Positions 45,997 to 57,980 are shown, counted from the stretch's first letter. The stretch: DNA of 64,000 nucleotides from Gnetum montanum (GCA_015680685.1 MNCI01025282.1:45136-109135), one strand, 5' to 3'. The notes: generated from the letters alone by a model not told the origin. Translations and numbers: made by a program.

Positions 45997-47290
45997 TCAC
46001 AACCGAGATAAGTGGTCAACGACCACATTCTTAGTTCCCTTTTGATCTACCATTGTAAGATCGAATTTCTGCAAGATCACCAGCCATCGTATAACATGGG
46101 GGTTCACCGTTGGCTTGTTCATGAGGAAGCGAATGGCACTATGGTCCGTGTGCACAAACACTTTATATCCAAGCACATAGTACCTAAACTTCTCTAGAGC
46201 AAACACCACTTCCATTAGTTCTTTTTTTATGGTGGTGTAGTTTAGTTGTGCATCCACAATGCTTTGACAAGCATAGTGTATGTAATGTGGACATTTCTTA
46301 TCATCCAACTACGTAAGCATGACTCCCAAGATATAGTTAGATGCATCTATCATGATATGGAATGGTCTGGACCAGTCAAGTGCTTGTAGAATTGGAGTCT
46401 CTATGAGCTTCTGCTTGAAGCTTTGGAATGCATTTTTTCATTCCTTGGTTCAGATGAAGGAAGCATCTTTCTTTGTTAGTTCGACCAAAAATTTTGCCAT
46501 ATTAGAGAAATTCGCTATAAATCGCTGGTAGTAGCCAGTGTATCCAAGAAATGATCGAACATATTTGATAGTTTCTAGTTGACCAATGATTCCTTGGATG
46601 ATCATTATCTTTTCAGGGTCTACCTCTATCCCTTCCTATGAAATTTTGTGTCCCAATATAATGTCTTCTTGGACCATGAGATGGCTCTTTTACCATGTGA
46701 GCTGTAGCTTTATTTCCACATATCTTTTAAGTACTTCATCAAGGTGGTCCAAGGCTTGCTCAAATGTAGCATCATAAGTGGAGAAGTCATCCATAAAGAC
46801 CTCCACTTCGCTATCAATTTGCTACTAAAAGATGCTTAAGACCAAGTGTTGGAAAGTGACAGGAGCATTACATAGACCAAAAGGCATCTTGTGATATGCA
46901 AAGGTCCCCTAGGGATTCGTGAATTTTGTTTTGACCTAATATTCTAGTACAATTTGGATTTGATTATAGCTACTATAACCATCTAGAAAACTGTAATGTC
47001 AATGTCTAGAGATGGTGTCCAACACCTACTCAACGAATGGCAACGTAAAATGATCTTTGAATGTTGCCATGTTTAACAGCCTAAAATCAATACAAACCTA
47101 CCATTTGCCACCTCTCTTTTGCACTATCATGAATGGACTGACCCACTCGCTATCTACAATGGGGTAGATGAACCCTACCTTAAGTAGTTGCTCAATCTCC
47201 TCTTTGACGATTTGCTTCAATTTTGGATTCAACTGCCGTTGTGGATGCCTTCTTAACTTCATGGATAGATCTGTATAAATGTAGTGTTGG
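45997..47290 (-). pseudogene. Locus C reverse transcriptase and RNase H
   Basis: Minus strand. RT: RQLNPKLKQIVKEEIEQLLK, VDSEWVSPFMIVQKRGGKW, VCIDFRLLNMATFKDHF, FAYHKMPFGLCNAPVTFQ, EVFMDDFSTY (active-site motif FMDD kept). Thumb: LGHKISXEGIEVDPEKI (X is a stop), SFLGYTGYYQRFIANFS. RNase H: PFHIMIDASNYILGVML with the catalytic Asp, then the open frame 46308-45997 with AQLNYTTIKKELMEVVFALE, VFVHTDHSAIRFLM and VVVDHLSRL. The wording is typical of the Athila lineage. No second RNase H. About six stops. Confidence 0.88.
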
Positions 47291-47599
47291 CATATTTATG
47301 GATCAATTCCAATGAGTTTAGGATATGATCAAGCAAAGGTTGTTGACCATTTGTTGACCACTTTCAATAGTTTTTCTTTTTGCTCAGGAGCAAGTTTAGC
47401 ATTGAGTATAACCAACTTGCCATTTTTTAAGAATGCATATTCTAGGCTTGTAGGTAAATTTTTCAACTCTAGGGGCTCTTGTTTGAAATTCTTAAGGTTC
47501 TCCAACTTTCACCAATTGGTATCATCATTCTCATTATCAGAGAGTTGGTGATGAACTTGCTCTAGTTCATCCATGCCTATGACACAAGTGCATGTCAGG

Positions 47600-48260
47600 C
47601 TCTCAGTAGGTTCCATGCACATTGTGCTACTATCAAAATTAGCGGTCAACCATTGGGTACCCTCTTCTTTTGTGGCTGCTATGTACAAACACCTTTGAAT
47701 ATTTGCCTCATGTGCATAATGCTTGCATGTAGAAATAGATGCTTATTTCATGGACCAAAGTTTCTACGTGTAATTGCACCACGTATCGTTGTATGCGATG
47801 CATGGAACTTGTCTCTTCTCAATCTTTCCAAATGCATTTTCCTTAGATATCTCTAGGGAAAGACCTCTGATGCCCATTCTCGCATCAATAGTGAATAGCC
47901 ATTCCCTTCCCATAATGATTGGAAATTTCCCCTTATAGTTCTCAACCTTGATTACTAGGAAATTGGTGGGATAATTTCATCCACAAATAGTGATCACAAT
48001 GTCTTTGACCAGTTCCAATGAAATAGTGATGGACTGTTCTACTAATTCTAATCTAATATTTCTCTTCTTAAGAGGTAGCAAGTTCTAGGTTGTATGGATC
48101 TCATAAGAAATCAAGTTCACATTGGAACCTACATTAAGAAGAGCTTTACATGGTTCATTCCTAACAATCTGTAAATAGATAAGAGGACTCCCAGGATTAG
48201 CTAATTTCCTAGGAAGGTTGCCAGCCTAGATCCAATTAGATACAGCATGAGTGAGCATAA
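47600..48260 (-). pseudogene. Locus C protease region
   Basis: Minus-strand translation: CKALLNVGSNVNLISYEI corresponds to the retropepsin-like L-L-D-x-G-S/A-x-x-N-L-x block, with Asp changed to Asn. IIMGREWLFTIDARMGI matches the second conserved part (I-L-G-R-x-F-L-x-T-x). The linker to RT (FAXSYPKLIGIDP, with a stop) follows at about 47330-47300. Inactive. Confidence 0.65.
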
Positions 48261-50782
48261 AAGTATGGATTTTGGGTAGCATTTGGTTTGAAGGGAACCT
48301 AATGGAACGGTTTGTAGAGGATGAGATAGGAGTAGGATGACCAGCTGCCTAAGTCTATGAGGGCTTAGTAGGATTGTTAGTTCAGAAGAATGAACCTTTA
48401 TGAGCATGAGGTTTTGAGCCCCTCTGTTAATGAACTAGTTGTAGATTGATAACCCTAGTAGTGTTGCATTGCTACAGCTGAGCTGGAAGTTCACCCTGCA
48501 TGAAGGGAGTAAGTGACAACTATGTTGAGGGTGGAGGAATAGGTGTAAGAATAGGAGGAGGATAAGGATAAAATGTGGCATCCCTCCTAGAATGTGGAGA
48601 ATGAGCTTTGTAGTATTCAAGAGGGTGGTAGTGACATTGAAAAGGAGAAACGTGACAGGAAAAGCCACATGGAGACAAGGCTTGTTGAACGTAATATCCA
48701 TATGGATCTGGTTGCCTGTAAGGGTACTGCTGCCTTAGTGGTGGCATCCCCCATGACTATGGTTGGTGTCACTATTGATATTACTCATATGATTGTAGAG
48801 TTCCACTTGGATAATACTATTTTTGCTAATGGAACTGTCTAGGATTACCTTGAGGATAAGATAATCTTTTGGGTGTTTGTCTTTTTTCTAGTTGTGGATT
48901 CAAAGCATACATCCCAAACTCCTATAAGTGTGACACGATGGGGCAACATCCCCTAGGATGTTCATATTTGTAGTTGTCACACCCACCATCATCATCTAAT
49001 TTAGTTTTTGCAATGCCCTCTATTGCAGCTATCTTGCCCCTACCCCTTTGATAGGCACATTTGGCTTCTTTCTGTCTCCTACAGTCACGATCACTACCCT
49101 GATCTCTTGATTCTTTGGTAATTTTTAGAGAAATTTGGAATTTTTCATCCAATAAATCCCACATTTTATCTACCTTGGCTGAAATTTTAGACATAGATTT
49201 TTGAATTGGCAAGGCCTTTCTGTTCATCACCTCATCAAGAGGTGACTCCTCCTCACTGTCACAAAATCGAACCCCCCTCTCTTTGATGGAAGGATCCCCG
49301 TTGTATTCTTTAGTACTTTCCTTTTTTCTTAACTCTCCTTCTTCTTTTGCTACCTACTCAGTTAGCCTTTAAATTTTATGGGCTCTATGTTTTGATACTC
49401 TTCCTCGGCCATAGACCCTGAGAGTTCTTCTCATTTCCAATCTAAGTCCATCTATGATATGATGAAGTTGTTTCTACCTAGAATAACCATAGCCAAGGCA
49501 TTGGTATATAAGAGAATAGTATCTTTCCATGGTGGTGTCCAAGGGTTTATGGGTTCCTTGCTTCCATCCTTAGATTTTCCTTCACAAATTAAACACCCAA
49601 GAGTATGTTTGATACTTATCATTAAATAACTCTAGCATTGTACTCCACCTACGAATGAATTCTAGCTCCACGGACCAGTACCAGCTTTCTGCTTCCTTGA
49701 TGAGTGTCTTCGGAAATAGCTTTAATTTTTGCCAATCATTTTCAATATTTTGTAAGGCACAAACATCGTGAAAAGCTTGAAGATCTATTTGTTGATTATA
49801 GTTATATACCCTCTCAAATCTGGGAATATTTTTCACTCTGACTATCCTTCACATGTTTGGTTGGAATTTTTGTGGCCTTTACAATATTTAGCATGCTTTG
49901 AGTTACTGGTAAAGGCTCATCATCATCATTATTTTGATGACATCGATGATGTCCTCTGCTACCCCTTCGTTCATGGTGAACCTGACAATCATCATTGTTG
50001 TCTTGTTCTTCTCCTTCATCATGATTGTTCTTTTTACAACATTTTTTAGAACCAAAAGCGGAAGAAAAAGATGCAGATGAAGAGAGAAAAGAGGGAGGAG
50101 GACTGCCATGACCATGGTATCTTTCAACTCCTCTATGATTGTATCAATGACATTTGTTAATTTTTTTATCATCTTGACACTTGTTCGAGCCCTTGCCTTA
50201 ACTTCCATTTTTACCCGAACCTGGATTGTTAATAGTACACTACAAATTTAGGGCCACACCCCCATCACCAATAATAAGGGGTAGAGAATCTTCATGTTGA
50301 GAACCCCCAAAGGGAAGGTCCTCATTGTCATTTGGGTTAAGTAGGAATAAGGGATTGATGAACTATTTTCCCTTTGTAATCTCATGATGCTTCTCCTGGT
50401 GTCAATCTCTCTTGCATTGGGTTTCAGTGGAACGATAGTCCTAGTAGTCGTAATCATGCACAACGTATTCCTCTTGAAGATCTTGGATATCCAACCTCCT
50501 AAGATTTTAAAGCAGCATCATGGGCACAAATCAATCAAGAGGCATTACAATGTGTCCTTCCATATCTCACCATTGTAGTCGTTCATTCTAATGTAAGATG
50601 AGGGTGAAGTCAGGCACATACTCATTTGGATGAGTATACATCACCTTGCATTCTTGAGGAATCGGTGGTTTAGTATCATCGTGCCTATGAGAAGAAGACA
50701 TTTTGCAATACAAATAAGATATCAATGTGTGTCTGTGATTATATTTATTGTGAGAATGATTTTGACCTTTGGGTTCATCCAA
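48261..50782 (-). pseudogene. gag: gag of locus C
   Basis: Minus strand. N-terminal MSSSHRHDDTKPPIPQECK (near 50700) matches MSSSHR of element A. Capsid-like part at 49836-49582: QIDLQAFHDVCALQNIENDW, LIKEAESWYWSVELEFI and STMLELFNDKYQTYS. A basic coiled region (49230-48980) ends in CDNYKYEHPRGCC (48943-48981), the knuckle with its second Cys lost. The tail has PYRQPDPYGYYVQQAL and a proline-rich stretch (48747-48520). Stops throughout. Confidence 0.78.
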
Positions 50783-50835
50783 CGATGTTAATGATGTTCA
50801 TTAAACCTAGATAGTGCATGTTTCAAACAAAAAAA

Positions 50836-50853
50836 TCCCTAGCAACGGTGCCA
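50836..50853 (-). promoter_or_regulatory. Primer binding site of locus C (tRNA-Asp type)
   Basis: The minus strand reads TGGCACCGTTGCTAGGGA, the least decayed of the family against TGGCGCCGTTGCCGGGGA, one base inside the 5' LTR. Confidence 0.7.
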
Positions 50854-50854
50854 A

Positions 50855-51697
50855 TGATGAACGGCAAAGTATCCCTACGCTCAACCATACGAATCACCAA
50901 GTGTTCACGAGCGATCTAGTCAAATTCCATGGACTTTATGTCTTCCAGTACACTAGCCTCTGGGAAATTAACTTGTCCTAACAATCATTCATTGTCTTCC
51001 CAATTACACTTATGATGTACAAAAATATGGTTAAGTGTAATCGAGTGATTTTTATTAATTTATGTTTTATGTTTCTGGGGATTTAAAATAGGAAAATGAA
51101 AATTTAATAGCTAATTTAATCTAACTAATTAATTAATCTCTAATGACATAAGTATCTAGTCCCACATTCCATACACATCCTAAATGCATATAACACTACT
51201 AGGCTACCAAGCGTTAAGTGCTACTGGAATTACCAAGTGCTATATCTTATGCTCGAAGTGGTCATACTTGTGTGTTTAATATATTTAGCTTAATTACTTA
51301 ATTAAGCAATTAAATTCTAATTTAGCTTAATTAATTACATGATTAATGGAAACAATAAATGTAGAAATAAATCATTAATCTATTCTAAGTGCTGCAAGGT
51401 TTAATCAAAATGCTCGTCTTTATTGCCATTCACACTAGTGTGCTTAGGTACATCAGTGCTCGAATAAAGATTTGTACACTTTCTGACTCTTGCTATGGAC
51501 ACAAAGAAAAATATTCTAACTCTCAAATGATAAAACTACAAGAGCTCTACTACAACTATGACTTCTCCTCCCATAAACACAATTGGTGAGCACGTATTTA
51601 TATAGTTTATTATGAAGATATGTTGACGAGGTCCCATAAATGCAGCAAATGCTATGTCAACGTAGCCCCATCTACGTGGTGTTGCCCCACCTATGTG
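50855..51697 (-). repeat. Locus C 5' LTR (C subfamily), U3 end truncated
   Basis: Starts TGATGAACGGC. Homologous (reverse orientation) to 40585-41556. It has no TCATCA end: similarity to ORF2 of element F starts at about 51698, so the last part of U3 (some 60-100 bp) is missing. Confidence 0.7.
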
Positions 51698-52514
51698 TGC
51701 CTTCATCCCATGTACATTTTCTTTAAACCACGTTTCTATCTCTAGATAAATCAGCTATGGGAGGTTAATAAGGAATTTCTGACTCAAAGTCGCACAAGCA
51801 CGACCCAAGAAGGTAGTCACCTTGTTGGGCCTCATCATCAAATTAAGGTGGTAGGCAACTATCTTAAAGTACACATGTTTCATCATGGTGAGTTTACCAT
51901 ACTCTTTACAGTTCGCTTAGTAGCACCACTAGACCCACTCCTTTTTTTCCTATGAGTCTGCTTACATGAAGATCTTTGCAAGATTGGTCTTAGTTTCATG
52001 CAAGCCACGGGCCTCAGAAATGACCTTCACCAAGTAGGACACACAAATGTCTTTGATCTTTGCAGTGGTATCTGGTTGCTTTTTATTCCAGAAGAGATAG
52101 GTCTCTCCCATGTACCACTCCCTGCTGGAAGTGCTGATGGGCCACATGAAAGAGCTTTGCAACTGTGTTCTAACATTTCATGGGGAAAAGTCTAGAAAGA
52201 TACCAAAGTTCAATTCTTGGAGAACTGAATGTTCGATATCCCTAGGCTAAATGTATCTAAGGCAAGCATCTGTCAACATGACCTCAAGGCTTGGCCTTGA
52301 TCCCAGTGCCTCATCCTAGTGAGATCACTTTGTATCAACTTGGAAAATCTATCAAACAAATTCCACTTTGAGCTCCTCTTAAAAAGGTCCCATTGCATGA
52401 GTTTTTGCTACCTGCTCTTGGGGTTGTTCTTGTTGGCTCCTTCTAATTCTGGGCTGCTTGTCCTTTGGTTGAGATGGTCCTCCTTCTTACAGGCTTTTTG
52501 GTCTTAGTGTCACT
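51698..52514 (-). pseudogene. ORF2 of element F, N-terminal domain
   Basis: Minus strand. Open 52162-51962: MWPISTSSREWYMGETYLFW, AKIKDICVSYLVKVISEARG. It continues broken with FKIVAYHLNLMMRPNKVTTF and FLINLPQLIYLEIETWFKEN, parallel to the C copy. The start codon position has changed (ATG to GTG) after a TACAAG acceptor-like site. It is cut at the locus C LTR. Confidence 0.68.
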
Positions 52515-52962
52515 TGTAATCATAACATGATCAAGTATTAGCATTTGGTGTGTAACTTTGGAACACTTTGGTACCTTATCTCTTTGGGTTAGTTACACGT
52601 GGCTAAGTTGTGATTATAGCAGGTTTGATTATTTTAATATTATTTTTTTATTATCTCATTTTAATGTCTACCAGAGTTCATTGGAAAGGTTTAACTCTCA
52701 TAAATTAGTGATTTTAATATTACTTTCTTAATTAAACCATGTGGGAGTTAGAAAATTTTTCAAAAATTTTTTGTTAAAAGCCTAAGGTGTATGGCCCCCA
52801 TGATGTATAGCTTACCTTCAATAGCTGTAGGATTGAAGAATGAGGATAATCGAACAAACGGTTTAAAAGTTATGGGCTTTGAAAGGTTTTCGACTTTGAA
52901 AAATTACAAAAACTCCTCTTACGTTTGATGTAAATGACAAAGATTTTCAAAGTGTCGTGTGG

Positions 52963-53005
52963 TATATATAGAATTTTTGTGTTGCGTCGATGGGATCCCG
53001 TCAAC
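52963..53005 (-). promoter_or_regulatory. Candidate internal promoter for ORF2 in element F
   Basis: On the minus strand a GATGGGATCCCGTC palindrome-like repeat (52984-53005, C-type U3 wording) precedes TATATATA (52963-52970), about 450 bp before the ORF2 start position. Same arrangement as in element B. Confidence 0.45.
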
Positions 53006-53332
53006 ACAATGGTTAAAATAAATTTTTAACTTTGAAAATTTAGATAAAAATAAATAGTTTTAACATGAAATTGGAGTCCACATGAATCCCAAGAAGCTTA
53101 AAACATGATGGAATGCATGAAGAGTGCTTAAAGATTCATAAAAAGAGATTTTAATTAGGAGAATAATGGAGAAATGCAATGAAGGAGTGCATAACTAGAT
53201 GTAACTGATGTGGAATGTGGAAGGTTTGAATGCACAAATGTCTAAGGATAAGGAACTTAACTAGTCCTAACCAAGGAAAATGTAAGTGGATCCTCCCCAT
53301 AGTAGGCTTATGTCATTAATGCCCTTACATAT

Positions 53333-54133
53333 TGATGAGCCGCGATATCACGTACGCAATATCACATCCACCATGTGATATCGCATCCTGCCTCATCTTC
53401 TATAAATAAGAGGCAGCGCCCCTAGTTCCAGATAGTTAGAGTTAGACCCTTAGCCAAACTCTTGCAATTTTACCATTCCAGAGATAGAATAATTTCTGTG
53501 TGCCCGCAATAGAAGTCATAGAGTGAATGGATCTTTATTCAAGCAATTTGTACCTGAGCACACATTTGTGTATGGCAATAAAGACGAACTTTATGATAAA
53601 CCTTGCAGCATACAGATTAAGCTAAGTAGTAATTAATTATTGTTGAATGTTTAAATGCTTTTCTAGTTAATTAATATATTTCTCAACCTTCAACCCCCTT
53701 AGTTAAATACACTCAATACAACCGCTTCGAGCATGTGTGCAGCACTTGGTAACCCAGTAATGATTAGCGTTTGGTAATCCCAGTAGCATTGCACTGGTTC
53801 AGGATGTGTACAGCAAGTGGGAATGGATACTAGTGTTAGGAACAATTAGAACTTAGTTAATGAATAGTCAATGTAAGTTAGTCACTTAGTTCTCTTTCCC
53901 TTCCCCTTATTAGCACAAGACATCAACAAGATAAAAGTTATAAAAATCACATACCTCAAGCTTCCTTAACCATAAAACTGTGACAATACAAGTAAGTTTG
54001 GGAGGACAACGATTGATTAACCCTGAGTGTTCCATTAAGGCGCGTAAGCACTTAGTCCTTGGAGTTCGATCGGATTGCATGTGAAACACTCGTATTTGTA
54101 TGGTTGAGTGTAGGGGTACCTCGCCACTCATCA
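53333..54133 (+). repeat. Solo LTR with CATAT target duplication
   Basis: 801 bp, from TGATGAGCCGC to GCCACTCATCA, flanked by identical CATAT (53328-53332 and 54134-54138). U3 has GCGATATC-type repeats at about 53340-53390 and TATAAATA at 53401-53408. Similar to the solo LTR at 37645-38450 in reverse orientation. Confidence 0.93.
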
Positions 54134-54950
54134 CATATCCTCAAACTAAGGAGTCCATGGGAACCATGGATGACTAATGATTATGGTAAGTTAAGCACCA
54201 AATCTTGAAAGAAACTACCTAAGAATTTTGACATATCAAACCAAAACATCGAGCAAAACATGAAAAACAATAATGAGATGAGTTATGGGAAGCATAGATG
54301 GATGAGAGAGAGTGAAATGGAGTCCTGTATCATGGTCATATGAAGTCCCTTATAGATTTTGTGGTTAATATGACCTGATAACATCCATTTTAAGTCTGAA
54401 TTAAAACCAACCAGTTTCAATGATTTTGCATAAACACACTAAGACTAGTCCACCCCCTTAAGGTACAAGAGCACCCCCACAAATCAATCATCATTTCTAA
54501 AGGAAAACAAAAGAGAAGCAAGAAGTAAGATGGGCCTTAGTTAAAGGGGACCTTCAGACATGGGTAACATGTCTTTCTAGTTTCATAACCAATGCTTGTA
54601 GCCTATTATTTCGTCTAAGGGGTGTGCTTTGAATTTCCATTATTATTATTTTTTAATTTTATATTTTTTTTATTTTTTATGGGAACCACACCATTCAAAG
54701 AATTTTACCTTCCTATTATTGGTTGACAACAAAATAGTGAGAAATCCATGAAAACACTCATGTACCCAAGAGGATAGGTAAGTATGAAGAGCATCAAATT
54801 CCCTTGAAGTCACACCCTTGTTTATTTATTTAATACTTCCCAAGTTTGGAAACTACTAAGGTCATAAATTCATTAGAAGTTTCATTTAAGAAGGGACCAC
54901 ATATTTCCAAAACAAGGGAACACCATAGAGTTTTGTGGGTGGGTGGATGA

Positions 54951-57395
54951 TGTGGACTCATTACTTGTTATCATGAAAAAGAAACCATGTCTTAGTTATC
55001 AATACTAAAATTCAAGGATAGAATCCATATATTAGCAATAAAATAACATTATATTACAAACCACCATCAATTGACAGCTATAGTTGCACTTAGTCTTGGT
55101 AGTAATAAAGAAGAAGAACAAAACATAAGAAAAATAGAAAAGAAATCCAAACCAAATAAAGTAAAATATAGAAGAAAGAGAAAACATATTAAAAATGATG
55201 TCAAACAAAAAAGTGGAAAAGCACTTATTAGCTCTTGATTCAAAATGGGGGATCTTCCCCATTACTAAGTTCATGATCAGGATAGGAACTAATAAGCAAC
55301 TAGTTGATTCCATGCATCTTTTAAATGATTTTGTACTCCCATTTCCAAGCTGATGGGTGTCTTTTAGTTTAGTGGCTACTATGTAGACATGTTTTTGCTC
55401 ACACACTTGTTCTTTAGCTTTGGGATGGGTCAGTATAGAGGTTGTGTTAATATGTTGAACTTTCAACCCACAATTACATCCTTTATTATTAGTAGTGATG
55501 CATGGAGGTTTCTGTCTCTCTATAGTGATAGGCTTATCAGTTACATCTTATGTTGGAGTAGTGATTGTTGTTGACTTTTGTGTATAATTAGGAGATATTG
55601 TTTTGGTGAGGAAAGGTATTGCACCAAATTGGCTTTGTGTTGGTTTGGATGAGCTAGTAGGTTTATGAGTTTTGCACTCGTGCATGGGAACTATCCTAAA
55701 GAAAGGATATTTTCAAAGCCATGGTTGAGATCCACTAGCATTCTGATTTTCATGTATGTTCATAGCACAAGTGCAATCTTTCATTGATGTTGTGGTTTCA
55801 AACCTTCCTGTGTTGTTGGCAGTGACATATGATGGAAGGAAGTATGAGAATGTTGAGGATATGACAAAGGGTGAGAGGCATGAGGGGGTGATACCATAGA
55901 AGATGTTGTGGGTTGATGATATTCAAGAGAGTGGTAGTAGTAATTTGAGGTAGAGAAAGTAGAACCAATTGGGGAAACAAGCTGTTGAACATAATATCCA
56001 TACGGGTTTGGTTGGCAGTAAGGGTAGTGCTGGTTTGATGATGGTCTCCCCCATGACTGTGGGTTTTTCCACTGCGATTGATGATAGTGTTGAGGCTAGT
56101 AAGAAGTCCCACTAGAATAGTATATTTGGTTATAGGATTGTCTATAACTACCTTGTGAAAAGGTAATTTCCTAGGCATTTACTTTTGTACAAACTTGGGA
56201 TTCAAAGAAAAATCCTAATGCTAATGTAGATGTAACATGAATGGGCAATAGCCCATGGGATGGTCATATAGGCAGATATCACATCCATCATCAACTTCTA
56301 TGGTTGAATCTATATCCTCTTCACCAACAGCCATTTTTCTTTTTTCCAATAAGTGTTCTTACCAGTTTCTTGGTTCTTTTTCCTCCTCTTTTTTTGATCA
56401 CTTAATCAATTTTGCATTATCATTTCCTCTATGGTTTTTACATAAGTTGTAACTTTGTCATTCATCAACTCCCACATCTTATCTAACCTTGCTTCAAGCT
56501 CATCAATGGACTTTTGTATTGGTAATGTTTGTTGTCAAATCACCTAATCAAGAGCTACCTCTTTTTCCTCATCATAGATATGTACCCTCTTATTTTGAAG
56601 AGTTGGATCCAAGTTATATTGCTCTACATTCACTCATTTACATAGATCTCTTTCTTCGTTTGCCATTAGCTCAATTAGCCTTTGTATTTGATGGACTTTC
56701 AATTCGTATAATTGACCTTGGGCATAAATCCCAACGATCTCCCTCGTTTGATTACAAAGCCCATCTATGATGTCGAAAAGTTGCTATTTTTGCCAAAAAT
56801 CATGACCTAGACATTTATGTAATAGAGAATAGTATCTATCCAAGGCCACATCCAAGGATTCATGATTTTCTTGCTTCCATTCTCTGATTTTTTTCTCAAG
56901 TTGAACACTCTTACATAGGTTTGGTATTTTTCACTAAAGAGCTCTAGCATTGTGAACCATCAGTGAATGGAATCCAATTCCAATGATCTATACCAACTTT
57001 TAGCTTCGTTTATTAGTGTCCTAAGAAAATCGTAGGCTTTTGCCACTTACATTTAATGTTTTGTAAGATACAGGCATCATGGAAGGCTTGTAAATGATGT
57101 TATGGATAAGAATTATAGCCTGCCCTAAATTTAGGAATGTTATCCATATCAAATCGTTTAATGCGGCTATCCCTTTGATGCCTTTGGGCTATTTGAACTG
57201 CCTTCCAAATCTGTGTCAGGCCCCTAGTAGCCAACAAGTGTTCATCTTTAGCAAACATGTCATGTTGATAACCTTTATTTCTATTTATCTGATAGTGATA
57301 ATCTTATCTATGCTCACTTTGATGTCTTCAATGTTGCCCTTGGGTTTGATTTCTATCTTCATCTTGACCCTTGAGTGGAGCTCTATCTCTATACA
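54951..57395 (-). pseudogene. gag: gag of element F, cut by the Tat-like element
   Basis: Minus strand. The upstream end at 57395 reads KMKIEIKPKGNIEDIKVSID, the same as KIKIEIKPMGKIKDIIMSID in element A gag, so the ORF is interrupted there. LLATRGLTQI-like and capsid pieces follow at 57240-56900, then GCDICLYDHPMGYCP (about 56243-56283), TRMDIMFNS-like and P/S-rich tail segments to about 55000. Heavy decay. The N-terminal part should lie on the far side of the Tat-like element, outside the window. Confidence 0.72.
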
Positions 57396-57980
57396 TGTAC
57401 CGTCCGAAATCGTTGCTCTCCGGCTGGAAGGAAACAGAAACCAGGGGATCGCAGGACATGCATAGAAGACCCTACCTTCACCTGAGGGTGAGCTGGAATG
57501 ACCGAAGGCAGAGTACCTTGGATGGTCCGCACGCAGATCAGGCAAGGATTTCCCCAAACGTACACTGAGGTGCTATACGCTGGGTTATACGTGAACGGTG
57601 TAACAGGCGTAAAACAAAGCGTAAACCGCGTAACTAATGCGAACAGAACGTAAACGTAAAAGAGCGTAAACAGAATACATGCAACGATTAATGCAGAATG
57701 TAACAGATTGTAGGAAGAAAATGTAATAATGGCATTTCAAAATGAGAGTACAATGCACCAGTCTAACACAGTTGTGGATTGACACAAGGCGGACGAAAAG
57801 CCCCAGTGGATGCAGGGATGGTTGTGGGCTAGTTCGCACTGTAGGCATAGCGTAGAGACTGTCTGCTCGGCGTACAGGGTTGTCCAGCGTATAAGGTTTT
57901 CAGCTCTCGTTCTTAGCGTCTCTGCTCTCTGGTTTGCTTTGGAATTTGCCAACCGACCTGGATCTCGTGAAAAAATTGGG

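Larger units (their letters stand above)
39118..51697 (-). mobile_element. Locus C: Athila-like element with gag, pol and ORF2 (interior and 5' LTR)
   Basis: Minus strand, read from 50854 downwards: primer site, gag (50782-48300), protease (48260-47600), RT and RNase H (47290-45997), integrase (45980-44660), spacer, ORF2 (42478-41557 and 40584-39360), polypurine tract. This domain order with tRNA-Asp priming and FMDDFS in RT fits the Athila lineage. A plus-strand LTR interrupts ORF2. The left LTR (37372) is of the A/B type and the right LTR (50855) of another type, so the locus may join two related elements. Confidence 0.75.
52515..54950 (-). other. Element F spacer
   Basis: Non-coding spacer homologous to the C spacer (42.6-44.1 kb), interrupted by a solo LTR at 53333-54133. 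It holds a U3-like repeat and TATA (52963-53005) near the ORF2 side and the conserved GGCCTTAGTTAAAGGGG / AACATGTCTTTC segment near 54530-54575, followed by poly-T. Confidence 0.6.
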
